64,000 nt of DNA from Trichosporon coremiiforme (lineage: Eukaryota > Basidiomycota > Tremellomycetes > Trichosporonales > Trichosporonaceae), in the NCBI GenBank assembly GCA_039545355.1, contig BCJJ01000005.1:242068-306067 (forward strand), read 5' to 3'. A program made the position numbers and the translations under genes. Below are positions 46,801 through 56,748 of this stretch, in pieces. Numbering within the stretch: position 1 is the stretch's first letter; every line of letters starts with the position of its first letter. The notes below the pieces were generated by a model that searched no databases, was not told the DNA's origin, and was given only the letters and a program-made list of their open reading frames with translations.

Positions 46801-49119
46801 TCCACGAGATGGCCTCGCGAACGTTGGCGATGGTGCCCAGCGAGATCTCGGCATTGAGAGCATCGACCATACCGGGGATGAACTTGGACTCGATTGGCTG
46901 CTGAGACATGATTGAGTAGAGGTAGTGGTCGAGCTTGTCCTGGGTGGTACAGATGTAACCGACACCGGATGTCTCGTATCCAGGACGGCCGGCACGACCG
47001 AAGATCTGCAGGACATCGAGAACGGAGAGGTCCTGGAACGAACCCTTGTTTGAATCGTACACCTGCGTGCCCTTGATAATGACAGCATGTGCGGGCAAGT
47101 TCACACCCCAAGCGAGCGTGGAGGTACAGCAGAGAACCTTAATCGCATTGTCCTCGAACATGCGCTCCATCATGTTACGGTCGGAACGGAGCATACCAGC
47201 ATGGTGGATACCGAAGCCGTAGTCAAACAGCTCCTTCATCTCCTTGTTGCGCGATGTACCGACATCACGGCGGTAGAGCTGGAACTTCGGGTGGTCCCTC
47301 GTGTCGAAGACGTCAAGGGCGCCCTCCTCGGTCGCCATCTCCTTCAGCTTCTGCGCCGTCTTGACCGTCTCTTTGCGCGCGTGCACGAAGACCATCACCT
47401 GGTGACCCTCTCGCACCATCTCGAGGACCTTGTCGAACACGACATTATCCATGTTGCGGATCTGCGTTTGACTGCGTGCTTTGCCCTTCACTCCTATGAA
47501 GTGCTGCTCGAGGGGCACGGGACGGAAGGATGCGTCAAAGAAGAACAAGCCCTGGTATCGATTCACCCTGCATGTCAGCTATGGCGTAAGATCACCCTAC
47601 CTCACCTGAGGAAGTCGCTAACATCAATGTAGTTGGGCAGTGTGGCCGACAAGCCGACAATACGAATCAGGGACTGGCTCGACTCGACTTGGCGCAGTGT
47701 ACGCGCAACGATGGTCTCAATGACGGCACCACGCTCTTCGTTGAGCAAGTGCACCTCGTCGATGATGAGAAGGCGGACCTTGGACGCGAGCTCGCCCTCG
47801 CCAGTTGGCTTGCGCGTGACGACATCCCACTTCTCGGGGGTGGTGACAATGATCTGAGTTTCGTTGATCTCCGCACGAGTAAGCTGCATGTCACCGGTGA
47901 GCTCGCGGACGTGGATACCGAGCCACTGCAGACGCTTGCCGAACTTGCGCGTGATTTCGGCTGCGAGCGCCTTCATGGGAGCGACATAGATGATCTTGAA
48001 CTTGTCCTTGTCGATCTTGAAACCAGGCCCAGGAAGCAGGTGGCTCTCAAGCACCCGGAGAATCGACATGAGCGCGACATCCGTCTTACCCGCACCGGTC
48101 GGCGCGCACACCAGCATGTTCTCGTTCGTACCCATTGCAGTGGGGTGGACGACCGACTGCATGCGGTTCAAGCTGACGTACTTCGGGAAGCAGCGTTGAG
48201 CGAGCGGCGACAGGCTGTTGATCATAACGGGCTTCTCGCCCATCTTGGGAGGCACCATGGTCGGCGGGGGCACAGTGACCTCTTCGAACGCGTCCGTCTG
48301 CTCGCGTTCCGTGCCCTGCGGCAGGGCAATCTTGCCGCCATAGCTGAGCGCAGGCATTGTGGAGCTGCTTGTGAAGACGTTCGGCAATTTCTCCGCCTGC
48401 TGCAGAGAACGCTGCTGGCTCTCCTCCACGAACATCGCTTTCGGTCGGTTGAGCTGCTCCTGGATACGACGTTCGATGTCCTCTGCCGTGCCGATCACGT
48501 CCGTGATGTCAATCTTGCCCCTGCGCTTACGTGGAGTCGCGTGTCCAGACGCACTTGGGGTTGCGCCCTTCTTCTTCCCTTTCGAGCTGGAAACGAGCGC
48601 CTGACGGACGCCGGGGCGCAGAAGCTCTTCAACGAGCGACAAACCCTCGCCTTCAAAGCCGAGAGTTTCGACAAGCTCGCTCTGGATATCCATATCACCC
48701 CGAGGAGAGGCGAGAAGCTCCATCAGGGAGATGTAGGCTCCAGGCTGGAGGTGCCTGGAATCAGCTTCCCGCCGATGCCAGTGTAGCTGAGAACGTACCT
48801 ATGGAGACGAGCGAGAAGAGCGGACGTATTGAGGTCGGGCTCCTCATGCTCCGGGTCCGGCTCTACAATGCGAACTGTGGAAACCTTCTCGGCGACATCA
48901 TTGACGGCCTTGTCGGAGTTCAGAACACTGTGCAGAGTCGGCCACGGCGTCCTCTCCGGAAAGGGTACCGAGTCATCGCTGTCGTTAGCTCTGTCGACAA
49001 GACCAGTCAGCTCACAGTTGACCGTCCCAGCCGGCGAGAGTAGACTCCCACTCCCGGTATGCTGTGGTACTGGGTCCTGGGTCTCCGACGAGGCTGTCTA
49101 GGTATGCGTCGGTGGACAT
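43834..49119 (-). CDS. Ski2-like RNA helicase of the Slh1/ASCC3 (Mug81) type, shortened
   Basis: Two-cassette helicase; Slh1/ASCC3 splits stalled ribosomes as part of the ribosome quality trigger complex. Exons: 49119-49016, 48978-48799, then from 48754, with further introns near 47,567-47,602 and 46,712-46,745; all phases fit, giving 1,709 aa. Cassette 1 is canonical: APTGAGKT (312-319), DEVH (427-430), SATLPN, and the HAGMLRSDR and [10 protein letters not shown] helicase-C motifs. One Sec63 domain follows (about 790-1095). Cassette 2 is degenerate: APVASGKS (1166-1173) and EDLH (1268-1271) replace GKT and DExH. A winged-helix-like part follows, then an acidic tail; the second Sec63 domain is absent. 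Family members are normally about 1,900-2,200 aa. Brr2 is less likely because the long Brr2 N-terminus is missing. Confidence 0.85.
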
Positions 49120-49326
49120 TGTCTTGCTTGTGATCGTTGCGGAAGAGGCAGACAACGCGAACCTGATTTTGTGCGTTGTGTCGTCACTTCTCCGGATCCG
49201 AGACCGAGGAGCCCCGCGCTCACGTGATTGAGTCCATGATCAAGCACTAACTCGAGATTACGAGTCAAGGTTGAAGCCCACCTCAGCAACTCTCAAAGCT
49301 CACTGCAGCAACCACTCGCTAGCGCC

Positions 49327-49806
49327 ATGGGAGACGCGGGAATTCGGATCTACCGTGCGTCGGAAGCCGACAAGGACGCTGCGTGGTCGATCGTCACGGC
49401 GTACAACGAGGAGATCGGCGTCATTATCCGCGACACTCCGGAGGGATTCGCTAAGTACTTCAACGCCGACTCCGGCCTGTGGCTCGCCGAGCAGGGCACT
49501 AGCTCTGGGAAGAAGGTCGTCGGCTGCATCATCCTTCGGCCCATCGACGTGCCGGGCGTTGAGCGAGCAGCGGAGGTCAAGCGCCTCTACGTTCTTCCGG
49601 AAGCTCGCGGGCTGCGCATCGCGGACAAGCTGCTGGAGCAGCTTGACCAGTTCGCGAAGGAGAAGGGCTACGAGTGGGTCTACCTCGACACAAAGGATGA
49701 CCTCACCGCGGCGATCAAGTTCTACCGGCGGATGGGATACGAGGACTGCGAGCGGTATAACGACAACCCGCAAGCTACCATGTTCATGCGCAAGAAGGTC
49801 GAGTGA
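49327..49806 (+). CDS. GNAT-family N-acetyltransferase
   Basis: Single-exon 159-aa protein filling the whole GNAT fold. Motif A is VKRLYVLPEARGLRIADKLLEQL, with RGLRIA in the acetyl-CoA pyrophosphate-binding loop position (usual form Q/RxxGxG/A). The C-terminal AAIKFYRRMGYED is motif B, with the Tyr/Met-Gly-Tyr seen in small bacterial-type GNATs. The substrate is unknown. It is divergent from the helicase gene with only 207 bp between them, so a shared promoter is likely. The many close relatives of this type in bacteria make past horizontal transfer possible, but codon use looks like the neighbours'. Confidence 0.85.
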   Translation: MGDAGIRIYRASEADKDAAWSIVTAYNEEIGVIIRDTPEGFAKYFNADSGLWLAEQGTSSGKKVVGCIILRPIDVPGVERAAEVKRLYVLPEARGLRIADKLLEQLDQFAKEKGYEWVYLDTKDDLTAAIKFYRRMGYEDCERYNDNPQATMFMRKKVE

Positions 49807-50089
49807 AGAGCGGCGACGGACAGTTAAGAATGCCGCGACAGACTTAATTGCTCAAGGACACTCCAGTGGTACGACAATCGCCCTTTGCTCCTCGGCACAC
49901 GAGTTCTAGAGGACTTGGAGGGGTATCTGCCACTCCTACAATGGATAGCCCGAGCAGCCACCACATTCGTAGCCTGAGCTACCACCAGTGTTCTCGCTGA
50001 GCGCATGCCCTGTATATTCATACCAAGGATCTCCTGCATTACTTCCATTCCTGCCCTGCTTGCCAACGTAGGTATCCGCTGAGCAAAAA
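49807..50089. other. 3' intergenic region of the GNAT gene
   Basis: 283 bp without a supported gene. Confidence 0.5.
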
Positions 50090-50384
50090 GTGTGTTGGAT
50101 CTAAGTCGCTGGATGCCCGAGTAACGATGTGACTCGCAGCACAACTTAGACAGAACTGATCGATTGAGTTAAGATGCATAGTGTGTCCAGGCGGCCGTTT
50201 ATATATCTATAGGCAGCTAGAGAACAATAAGACTAGCTGCAGACTGTTGGAAGGCGCCGGGGACAGCGAGAATGTGTGTAAGAAGCATACGGCGAAACAG
50301 GGGTGCTAACGAGAACAACAAAACGTCAAGACGGGCGTGCTGCCGAGCACCGGTTGACGGGCGAGAAATCACGTGATTTCCAAC
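50090..50384 (-). repeat. CACGTG/TATA element, copy 1 (inverted)
   Basis: Read on the minus strand: GTTGGAAATCACGTGATTT, about 165 bp spacer with ATGCTTCTTACAC and ATTCTCG blocks, CTGCAGCTAGTCT, TTGTTCTCTAGCTGC, a TATA box (plus 50199-50206), GGCC-CTGG-CA, TATGCA, GATCAGT, GTCTA, GTGCTGC, TCGTTACTCGGGCATCCAGCGAC, ending before TTTTT (plus 50085-50089). Copies 2 and 3 share these blocks in order. Confidence 0.75.
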
Positions 50385-50548
50385 ACGGGGGGAGAGGAGA
50401 GGGCGGGCGACGGGATCAAACTGTCGGCTATCTTGTCTTCGAGGCAGGCAGGCTCGGAGTACAAGTCAGTGATCGCTCTCCGCCACGGCCAAAGAACACC
50501 TACACCTACTCCAGCTCCGGCCCTGACCTCGACAACCCCGCCGGCACC

Positions 50549-51761
50549 ATGTCGAAGACGTTCCCGCAGCTCCTTGCGCGGTCGCGCTTCGCCTCGTATG
50601 ACCCGACAATTTCACGTGTCTACACAGCACCGCACCGGAACGTGACCCGTGGTGACTTCGGCTTCAAGTTTCCCGTGTTCCGCCCCTCGAACGCTCGTTT
50701 CCTCGAGATGAGACAGCTTGACGGTGGTCCCGGTCTCAGGGCCGACTGGCGGAGTGCCGAGAAGGAAGCTCGCTTCGTCGCACAGTGGGGAGACGGCCGG
50801 ATACCGTGGCGTGCGCCCTCGACACGCCGGACAGCGGTCAAGAACCCACTCCTTGCTGAGACTGCGGTTGAAGACATGACGGAGCTGATGCCGGATGTGG
50901 ACGCGATGACGCTGAAGGAGTTTGAGCGATACCTCGAGGGTCTGAGAAAGAGGCGACAGGAGTTCAAGGAGGCTATTGCCGAGAGTCTGCCAAAGGGCAC
51001 TGAGACACTCGCTGAAGCAAGCGCCCGTGGAGCTGTCAGGGAGCAGAGCATCACGGGCTTCCAGGCTGACATGCTGAGGAAGGATGTTCGAGGCGCCGGG
51101 CTCGGCGCGCATCATGGCCAAGCCACACAAGCTCGGCGGTCTTGCATACTCATCTGCGCCTGCTGCGGGAGCCTCGCTCGACCCACAAAGGGTGCACGTC
51201 GGCCGCGTGCTGGACCAAGCGCCGCGCGGAGCCGGAAGCTACCGGGGCATCGACGGCGTGAACGCTGAGTGGATCGTGAGCCTCGGAGGTATCACAGCCA
51301 CTGGGAACAGCGGCACGGTGCGCGTGACGGACCGCCCGACACTGAGCAAATTCGACTACACGCGTGAGCGCAAGCATGCAGGCCTTGCGCGGTTCGCTGT
51401 TCGCGACGCGCAGCTGAACAAGCTCCCCCGTGTCCTTGGCGTCAACCAGCGCCCCAACCCCGACCCGTGGATGCGCAATGTCACTGCTGCCAGGCGTATT
51501 CAGCCCTTCGACAGCATGCGCTTCGAGGTGCGCGTGCGCGAGGCCGAGCCTGAGCGGCCAGGAGACAAGGACTGGGTTGCACGCGACACTGCAGCTTCGG
51601 TGGCTGTTGGGACTGGTGGACTCGGACTGCTTGGCGGACGCAAGAGCGAGAGGACGATGGCCAGCGAGAGCCACCAGGCTACACGCCGCATCAACTCGAA
51701 GATCCAGGGTGACACTATCGACTCTATCCTCGCTAGGATCATTCAGAACGACAGCAAGTAG
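50549..51761 (+). CDS. MRP51: Mitochondrial small-subunit ribosomal protein mS51 (Mrp51), one-base frame break
   Basis: The N-terminal part (LLARSRFASYDPTISRVY, then HRNVTRGDFGFKFPV) is typical of Mrp51. The frame from ATG 50549 runs to LRKD near 51,085. The remainder (MFEAPGSARIMAKPHKLGG to a stop at 51,761) lies one base over. No GT-AG pair of the right phase bridges the shift; removing one G from AGGAAGGATG at 51,078-51,087 would join the two halves smoothly. Because this is a housekeeping protein, an assembly error is the first explanation. The second half keeps coherent features (VNAEWIVSLGGI, WMRNVTAARRIQPFDSMRF), which argues against old decay. Confidence 0.75.
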
Positions 51762-51920
51762 ACCAATGGATTTTCATAGCCACTCTACGACGTGGCGGGG
51801 CCGTGCCGAGTGCTAACAAAGTTTGTCTGTCAAGCCTGAGTTCGCAGCTTGAGTGAGCCTGGCGCTGGAGGGCTGCGTCAGACGCTGGAGTTGCTCAGTT
51901 CAACAGAGCATCCAGTTATT
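51762..51920. other. 3' region of MRP51
   Basis: Short spacer leading into the CACGTG element array; nothing else seen. Confidence 0.4.
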
Positions 51921-52265
51921 GTTGGAAATCACGTGATTCCTTTCCCACGTGTCTCGCGGCACTCGGCCCGTACTCCGGTGTTCGACCTCCTGTCAGCACC
52001 CCCGTTCTCAATGTTTCTATTGTTCTATCTGAGAACATGCTCAACATGCTTCTTACACGCATTCTCGGCGCCGGCCTCGGCGCCCGACACCGTACGACAT
52101 CCTCCGATAGCCTGCAGCTAGTCTCTTTGTTCTCTAGCTGCTTGTAGATATATAAGTGGCCATCTGGCCATCCTATGCAACCACATTCTCTGTTGATCAG
52201 TTCAAGTCTAGCCACCCTACGAGCAACATCGTTGCTTGGGCCCCGGGCAGTCTAGATTTCTACAA
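51921..52265 (+). repeat. CACGTG/TATA element, copy 2
   Basis: Begins GTTGGAAATCACGTGATT (51921-51938), carries the spacer blocks ATGCTTCTTACAC and ATTCTCG, CTGCAGCTAGTCT, a TATA box at 52149-52155, GGCCATCTGGCCATC, TATGCA, TTGATCAGTTC, GTCTAG and CATCGTTGCT. Matches copy 1 (inverted) through its full length and copy 3 from the TATA box on. Confidence 0.75.
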
Positions 52266-52445
52266 GTTATTGTTGGAAATCACGTGATTTCTTGCCTGCC
52301 ACGTCGTCACCGCCTTATTGTATATAGACGGCCTCCTGGCCATTTTATGCATTCACCTCCCAACCAATTGATCAGTCCCGTCTAGGTCGTGCTGCCAGTA
52401 ACCTCGTTACTCGCGCATCAAGCGACCCAGACTTCAACAAGTTAT
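52266..52445 (+). repeat. CACGTG/TATA element, copy 3 (short spacer)
   Basis: GTTGGAAATCACGTGATTT at 52272-52290, then a shortened spacer, TATATA at 52320-52326, GGCCTCCTGGCCATT, TATGCA, TTGATCAGTCC, GTCTAGG, GTGCTGCCAG, CTCGTTACTCGCGCATCAAG. It ends about 50 bp before the tRNA-Ser gene. Confidence 0.75.
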
Positions 52446-52494
52446 GCTGGGTCCCGGAGCCTTATGGTCAAGCACACCATCGCACTCACAACAA

Positions 52495-52603
52495 GGCGTT
52501 GTGGCGGAGTGGTTAACGCGGTTGACTAGAATGGTCTCTCTTCGGAGAGGGATTCAGGAATCAACTTCCTTCGGGAGCGCATGTTCGAATCATGTCAACG
52601 TCG
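52495..52603 (+). tRNA. tRNA-Ser(AGA) with intron
   Basis: The acceptor stem GGCGTTG pairs with CAACGTC (one G-U). The D arm has GCG/CGC around GAGTGGTTAA. The anticodon stem GTTGA/TCAAC encloses loop CT-AGA-A, anticodon 52528-52530. A 28-nt intron (52532-52559) follows base 37. A long variable arm with a TTCG loop marks a class II tRNA, and the T arm is GCATG-TTCGAAT-CATGT. Confidence 0.92.
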
Positions 52604-52610
52604 TCTTTTT
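52604..52610 (+). terminator. Pol III terminator of tRNA-Ser
   Basis: T-rich stretch TCTTTTT directly after the discriminator base. Confidence 0.75.
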
Positions 52611-52824
52611 GGGTGTCATTTGGAACCTCTCATCTCCCTTATGCTTGCCAGTCAAGCGCATGCATTTTTGTGCAGCGAATAGGGCTTAGAGGGCCCATTT
52701 TTCGGCGGTGGACGGATAGATGTTGCCAGGCACGAACAACCACAGATAGTGCCACAAGCGCCCGGTTTCAATTCACCGCGTCCGCCTACACAAACTCAAG
52801 CATACTGAGCAGAAACCTGTTGGC

Positions 52825-53014
52825 ATCCTCTCTGGCCTCTTTTGGCTAAGATCATGTGTAGTATCTGTTCTTAACATAGTGAGATATGTTATAGCCCCAC
52901 GGGGCTTCAATCTCCCTTTATCTTTCCTCGCCCGAGGTGCCTCTGCGGCTTGCTGCACGCATCCTCACGATGTCGCTGGCCTTACACTGCCGCCTTCTGA
53001 TGTCAGGGTACACC
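52825..53014 (+). ncRNA. U2 spliceosomal snRNA
   Basis: The 5' part closely follows the universal U2 sequence: ATCCTCTCTGGCCTC, TTTTGGCTAAGATCATGTG, and the branch-site pairing element GTAGTA at 52858-52863 followed by TCTGTTCTT. Stem IIa is TAACATA-GTGAGA-TATGTTA (52872-52891), stem IIb GCCCC-AC-GGGGC. A pyrimidine-rich segment (around 52,911-52,926) occupies the Sm-site position but is not a canonical AUUUUUG. A stem GAGGTGC...GCACGCATCCTC follows. The 3' end is set at GGGTACACC by comparison with other U2 ends and is uncertain by 10-20 nt. It forms U2 snRNP, which selects the intron branch site. Confidence 0.9.
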
Positions 53015-53155
53015 AAATACCATCTTTTTGCATGTGTCCAGCTGGGGCTCGGGTTGTGGTCGGGTGCGGGCAGATGGAAGGGATGTCAGTACATGCATGA
53101 TGGATCGTTGTACGATGAACGGGACGTCTTATGATATCTCTACAAGCAGGAGTGA

Positions 53156-54675
53156 CTATCGCCGCTTCGACTCGGCTTTGATCCAGAGCGACCCGATCGC
53201 GGCGCCGGCGAGCAGGCAGCTGACCAAGATAGACATGGTGAGGTACTGGTGCGGGCCGGCGTCGTGCTCATTCCGTAACAGGAGACCTGCAACGGGGGTG
53301 CCAATCATGCTCGCGCACCCCCGAAGCATGTACACGACGCCGTTAATGCTGGCAAAGTTCTGCGGTCCGAACAAATCAATCAAAGTCGCCGGGAAGAGGG
53401 ACGTGAATGCGCCCGTCGTTGCGCCGTTCATGACCGCAAACGTGACGAACAAGCCTCTAGCAGCGGACGGCGGGATGACGGTCGACGGGAGCCAGAACGC
53501 GAGTGCGGCGGCGGCACTGATCGCGCTGCTGACCGCGAGCAGGTTCACGCGGCCGTACTTGTCCGCCGCGATGCCGATGATGATCCTTCCGACCGAGGAG
53601 GCCACGTTGTTCACTGCGATGAAGGTCGCGCCCTGGCTGGAGGAATACCCGAGGGTCTTCGCGTACGCGGACAAGAAGAACAGAGGCGTGAAATACGCGG
53701 CGGCGTGGAGGGAGTTGGCAAAGATCTCGGACGCGAAGGCGCCCGTGCGCGCGATGTGCCAGTTCACGAGGGGAATGTGGTACAGTTTCCGCAGGAAGCC
53801 TATCACACCCGTCCCGTGCCATCGCGCGGCCAGGCGCGCATTCTCGTCCGCGAGGTGAGCTTTAGTCGCCGGGTCCCAATCCATGACATTGGCCGCGGCG
53901 AGGACGGAGGCGGAGCAGATGGCGCCGCTGATGCGCAGTGTCATTCTGAACCCGAGCTTGTCGTTGAGGGTCTGGAGAATAGGGGCCCAGACAAGACCTC
54001 CGATACCCGTACCGGAGAGGATTATGCCGAGCGCGAATGCGCGGCGGCGCGTATAGTACGTCGGCGCAACGGTCACGGCGGGGATGTAGCTGAAGCTGGT
54101 GGACAGGCCCATGAGCACGCCCTGTGTCAGGAGGAACTGCCAGAGGACCTGCGAGTACGAGGCCAACAACGTCGCCGCGAGCAGCAGGAGTCCGCCGAAA
54201 CTGATAATCGCCCGCGGGGAGAAGCGTCGTGTCCACGCTGTTGAGAACGGAGCACCGAGCGTCATCAGGCTCACGCTGAGTGTTCCGATCAGGTCGATGA
54301 GGGCGGGGGATGCGCCAGTGAAAGGCGTATTCGGCTGCTTGGCCATGGACTGGTACAGCTCCTGGTAAACGCCGAAAGAGAAGGCAGTGCCGCACGTCGT
54401 GGATGCGAGCGAGAAGCTGGACAGGCAGATAACGCACGCGCGCCTGGCGTCAGTGGTTGGCCTGCGGAGCAAGATGGGCAAGGTGAGCAAGGTGGAATGG
54501 TGACGCACAGGTAAGACACGGGCTCGGGCTCGGTGCGGGCCAAGCTTTGCGCGGATGCCTGGCTCGTCCCGCTGGTTCGGCTGATTCGGCTCGGCGTGCA
54601 ATCCACATCGCTAAGCTCGATGTCCTCCCGCGGAGTAGAGGTTGTCGATGGCGCCCGGAGAGCGGTCGTGCTCAT
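53156..54675 (-). CDS. MFS transporter, fungal monocarboxylate-transporter-like
   Basis: Exon 1 starts at ATG 54675; a 47-nt intron (GTGCGT...GCAG, about 54,464-54,510) joins in phase 2, giving 490 aa. A cytosolic N-terminus (about 55 residues) with Ser/Glu is followed by about 12 hydrophobic helices. The start of the first helix region has FSFGVYQELY, the usual MCT-type segment, then GTLSVSLMTLGAP. Residues YYTRRRAFALGIILSGTGIGG and a second-half DKYGRVNLL loop are typical of the Mch/MCT-like fungal MFS group. The substrate cannot be deduced; such proteins carry monocarboxylates, riboflavin or small acids. Confidence 0.85.
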
Positions 54676-55140
54676 GCCTGAGGTGGGCGATGCGCTATCA
54701 ACATTGAAGCCTACGAGGCCGGCGTCTTTGATGCGGAGAGGCGGGAATAACTCGGGGACTTATCGGCCTCTTGCCCGATTGCGCCGGGTGGTGAGTGGAA
54801 CGGCGGCTTCGCATTTCCGAAAGTGTGAGCGTGAAAGATATCGGCTGCAGCATGGAAAGTGCATGCGGCGGAGGGCCGAACCCTACCTGTGAGGCTATGG
54901 GTGGCTCCGATCTGGTCGTCGATTGTTGCAAGATGAAGGCGGCCCGATTGTCGGCCGTCCGATCTCGAACAATGGGCTGTCTCGAAGCGCAACCAGATGC
55001 AACCCCCAGACCTCCGAGCATCGGCGTCCAAGTGAACAACACCATTGACGTCCTCTCCGTAGTCTCGGACTGTCTCTCACATCAATGCGTCACAGTCAAC
55101 GCCTGCCCGGGCAGGTCGCACAATGCCCTCTTCTCCACAC
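54676..55140. promoter_or_regulatory. Divergent upstream region
   Basis: About 465 bp between the MFS gene and the first small secreted gene. ORFs here are shadows of no recognisable protein. Confidence 0.5.
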
Positions 55141-55147
55141 TATATGA
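55141..55147 (+). promoter_or_regulatory. TATA box
   Basis: TATATGA 50 bp before the ATG at 55197. Confidence 0.5.
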
Positions 55148-55196
55148 ATCTCCCCAACCCACCTAAGGCGGCGACCTCGCCACCCGGTACAGCAGC

Positions 55197-55794
55197 ATGC
55201 TCATCTCTACTCTTCTGACAACGCTCGCCACCGCCGCGACTGCGGCCGCCCAGCTGATCCCCATCAACCTCAAGATCCAAGGCACGAACTACTGCATGGA
55301 CGTGCGCGATGGCATTAACAAGATTGGTGCCGTAGTCCAGATCTGGGAGTGTTATGGCGGCCCGTACCAGAGCTGGATCGTCGAGTATCCGACCCGCGTG
55401 CTGGACCCAGGAGACCTGATGGGGGAGTCGCAATTCTCGAGGATTCGCTGGGCGGGATCCCAAGTTGATCTGGAGCATAGCGGTTTCTGTTTGGGCTTTA
55501 ACACCAAGCGTGAGTCGCTAGTAGGAGGAGGGGAGGATGGTGCTGACACCCTCAGGTGACGAGCCCTTCGCCGTCGCGGACCCGGACGACCTGTGGATCA
55601 CAGACCTCGTGCTCGTCGACTGCGCCAAGAACGGCGTCGGGTGGTACCTACACCCGCAGAACAAGTTCTGCGCCTATCACCACAACCGCAAGGACTCGTA
55701 CTGCATGCAGCTTGACGGGCCAGCCGCGAACGGCGTCAAAGTCATCGTCGTGTCGCCCAGCGGGGACCAGATAGCCGCGCGGTGGGACTCGTAG
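55197..55794 (+). CDS. Small secreted beta-trefoil (ricin-B-lectin-like) protein 1
   Basis: Exons 55197-55509 and 55556-55794, joined in phase 1, give 183 aa. A signal peptide (MLISTLLTTLATAATAAAQ) is followed by IPINLKIQGTNYCMDVRDG and QIWECYGGPYQSW, the repeat pattern of one trefoil lobe with a Q-x-W motif; CLGFNTK lies just before the intron. The second exon has LVLVDCAKNGVGWYLHPQNKFC. The even spread of Cys suggests disulfides of a secreted protein. Sugar binding is plausible from the fold but not shown. Confidence 0.75.
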
Positions 55795-55923
55795 TCATTC
55801 CGGCGGGCAAGTCCCTTTTTGCAATGCACAGGATGAAAGCGTTACTCATGGCTCTGGGCCGGAATCGTAAATAAAGGTCTATGTTACAGATGAAAGTGTA
55901 GTGGTCGGGTAGACAAGAGGGTA

Positions 55924-56148
55924 CTACGCTCCGTTGGCCCTGTCTTGGAGCACGAAAGTATCAGTATCCCACCCGAATGCTCTCGACAAACGACGACCCA
56001 TCCGACATGCCTGCCGAATGGGGATCTCAGGGTTCGGGTGCGGTTCATGGAAGACGAGCGTTGAGGCGGGACGTTGGAATTGCCATGCTGAGCCGTAGAG
56101 TTTGTGCGGCTCGAAGCCGGCTGCGTCCATCGCGTGCCGGAAATCCTT
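55924..56148 (-). CDS. Short orphan ORF with HicA-like FHEPHP/GRRL motif
   Basis: From 56148 (after a CCTAG 3' splice-like site) the minus strand reads KDFRHAMDAAGFEPHKLYG, then SAWQF, VFHEPHP, IPIRQACRMGRRLSRAFGW, stop at 55924 (74 codons; 68 from the first ATG at 56130). From memory, fungal proteins often end with a similar module: YGSxWxF, FHEPHP, RxxGRRLxRxYGW. The layout GF...GS-x-x-F...HP...I resembles HicA-type RNA-binding folds. No upstream exon could be assigned, so it is either a fragment of a longer gene or a single-module gene. Function unknown. Confidence 0.4.
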   Translation of the reverse strand, partial: KDFRHAMDAAGFEPHKLYGSAWQFQRPASTLVFHEPHPNPEIPIRQACRMGRRLSRAFGWDTDTFVLQDRANGA

Positions 56149-56748
56149 CTAGGGGATCTCGCCTGGGCGAAATGAGTGTGGAGGGGAAGGTCTGATGGGA
56201 GGGGAGGTTGAGAGCTGGAGACGAAGAACAAGAGACGCGCAAGTGGAGGTGGAGGCGGAAATGACACCCCTCGAGGTGAAACCCGATGTGGCGGGCCGAT
56301 TGTCATCAACAGCCAGCGTAGACACGCGATGCGGGCGCAGAGATGCTCGAGCCTCCCGTAGGTAAACACGACCAGGTCTTCTCTGCAAGGGAAGCTAACG
56401 GCTAACGGTTTCGAGAACCGGGCGATAGCAACGACTCGCCAAAGGGGGATGCACCAAGAAGCATGAAACCTGACAGACACAAGATGACATCATGCCTGTC
56501 GGACCGGCTTCGTTTCAGAAGCCCTTCACCGCAGACTAACGTCTCGTGTTTCACCTAATTAGCGGCAGACCAGTACAACAGCAACAGTCGTAAGGGCTTT
56601 CCAGAGAGACAGCTCAGCTTAAGTCCAGAAACATGAGTCCCATACCAGCAGAACGACAAAAGAGTGACACAATCGGGGTCCGGCCCCCCCCGAAAGGCGC
56701 CCGTCTCCCTCTAAATTGCCAGATTGTAACACGGCTCTACGAGTGGGT

